The position numbers were made by a program, and so were the translations under genes. A model generated the notes under the pieces. It did not search any database. It had not been told where the DNA came from and worked only from the letters and a program-made list of their open reading frames with translations. 64,000 bases of DNA from Haemaphysalis longicornis (lineage: Eukaryota > Arthropoda > Arachnida > Ixodida > Ixodidae): positions 162,997,581 to 163,061,580 of the forward strand of contig CM023452.1 of the NCBI GenBank assembly GCA_013339765.2. Direction: 5' to 3'. How positions within the stretch are numbered: the stretch's first letter is position 1; the number at the start of each line of letters is the position of its first letter. Of the stretch, positions 62,900-64,000 are shown one piece after another.

Positions 62900-63960
62900 G
62901 CTACAAAACCGATACCGTACGTATACCCGTAATGCTTCAGCCAGTGCGATCACAGGAAGCCAGCACGGCCGTGTTGCTTCAGTTGTTTATTTTGGTGATA
63001 GTGTTGTCAAGCTGCTGCTAACAAAGAGACAGTTCTCGCCGTTGCAAACAATTGCAATGTTCATCTGCTTCGCTTGCTTGCGCATATATAGACGATTTAA
63101 ATTCTCGTGCCAGCGCGCCAACGCACCCGACTGCAGCGACTCAACTTGCCCTGGCGGCACGACTTGCTGCCCGGATGTAAACAACCTCCGTGCTATCAAC
63201 GCAGTGCGGCCGGTGACTCGGTGCGGCCGGAGCTTCAAGCCTCGCCTTGGGCCATCGTTTTTTCTTATTTGAGAAGGACTAGTAGTATGGAAAGATTTTC
63301 ATGTGCTCCTGTCACACGAGGAACGGCCGCTAACAGCATTTGGAACGGCGACAGCTGTGGACAGCTCGCTGGTAAGTGGTCTGTCATCAGTCGATGCGTT
63401 TGTCAAACGTTTGGATAGGGTTAACTGCGAAGTACCCGTGCCGCACACAGCACGTACACGCACGGGGAAAAAAAAACGCGCACAATCGTTTTATTTTACT
63501 GGTTTTGGGGTTTCGGGTATGCATTCGCATTCTTTTGTAGGCCGGTTTGTAACAGGGCATTCGAGATAAAATCGTTTTTCGCGCGCGGCGTCAATTCAAA
63601 GCAACGTGACGGTTACTTCGTGCTGGCGAAAATCAGCGCAGTCAGACGGAAGCGGGAAGGAAGGTAGAGAGGTCGGGAAAGAGGGCGCTCATGTTTACAA
63701 GAAACGTCATGCAAGATGAGAAAAAGAACGCAACTCGCCTGCGTTTCTCCGAACTTCAGGACAGAGCCGCACACGGGTACGTTGTCACAAACTCGAGCGT
63801 ACGACGTCTAAAAGTACCGTATATTTTTTTCGTTTTTTATTGTACAGCGCCTAATTCTTGTTACAGTCGTCCGATCATTCAGTTCAGTTCTATTCGCCCC
63901 GAGAAAATGCTGGAACTCTATCGAACGAAGTGGAGGTAACGAGACCACCTCGCCGGCTCG
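62900..63960 (+). other. CpG-rich region, possible 5' end of a host gene
   Basis: CpG density rises sharply from about 62930. An ATG at 62931 opens a signal-peptide-like peptide (charged start, then LLQLFILVIVLSS, stop after CC). At 63114-63176, after a CAG acceptor and before a GTAAAC donor, a frame reads APDCSDSTCPGGTTCCPD, like the first half of a granulin-type cysteine module. Farther on GTAAGTGG (63372) and CATTCTTTTGTAG (63528-63540) make a good 169 base intron. These are weak signals without homology support; I do not claim a gene. Confidence 0.25.
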
Positions 63961-64000
63961 CCGGCAACAAAATATCAAAATAAAAACTCCACCGCTCAGC

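Noticed and set aside
63042..63272. A complete small cysteine-rich secreted protein
   Set aside because: The frame has too few conserved cysteines for a complete module and its second half looks like unselected GC-rich sequence. Only the short possible exon is kept, as a low-confidence note.
1..64000. A novel multi-gene defence or metabolic system
   Set aside because: No cluster of intact co-directional genes exists. The recognisable coding sequence is all retroelement-derived, and no transposase frame was identified in the DNA-transposon-like elements.

Overview
The window looks like intergenic or intronic DNA from a large, transposon-rich arthropod genome. A hard tick (Ixodida) is the best guess. 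The evidence is the element mix: RNase H-bearing I-type LINEs, RTE LINEs with GAT-rich 3' ends, Penelope-like elements with a GIY-YIG domain, decayed Ty3/gypsy elements, and tRNA-headed SINEs of the kind I remember from tick sequences. The species is inferred, not proven. Nothing looks bacterial or viral, and I found no confident host protein-coding gene. Nearly every recognisable ORF is a stop- or frame-broken piece of a mobile element.

Layout. 1-14215 holds two direct, diverged copies of one composite block, in the order gypsy pol fragment, a ~0.28 kb spacer (T), a ~1.45 kb repeat (S), an antisense tRNA-like sequence plus spacer (M), and S again. The first block also carries a ~4.3 kb minus-strand I-type LINE (4633-8957) that the second lacks. 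That LINE itself contains a small plus-strand LINE piece (7846-8160). 14216-23502 is mostly unrecognised AT-rich sequence, apart from one truncated LINE 3' end (17385-17908). 23503-28130 holds a CR1/Jockey-like LINE and an RTE fragment, both minus. 28355-40260 is a dense graveyard: minus gypsy, plus Penelope-like element, plus gypsy protease piece, minus LINE ORF1, a second plus Penelope-like piece, then a long plus gypsy pol. 40425-40920 holds two inverted SINE copies beside an (AT)n run. 43784-45107 is a DNA-transposon-like element with ~200 bp inverted repeats, a nested SINE, and a 41 bp palindrome flanked by an 8 bp target duplication. 46850-49830 is a minus RTE. 50926-51366 has two TTGGA-type pentamer arrays around a CpG-rich, promoter-like core. 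51494-52058 is a large foldback. 52130-54790 is a plus RTE whose 3' end faces another RTE 3' end. 57986-58462 is a short terminal-inverted-repeat element. The last kilobase (about 62900-63960) is CpG-rich and is the only place where a host-gene 5' region seems plausible.

The elements do not work together as a system. Their interest lies in the order of nested insertions, the segmental duplication, and several foldback structures. No element looks intact enough to be autonomous: each pol-type ORF is split or carries stop codons, although some catalytic motifs (YADD, the RNase H acidic residues, the GIY-YIG core) can still be read.
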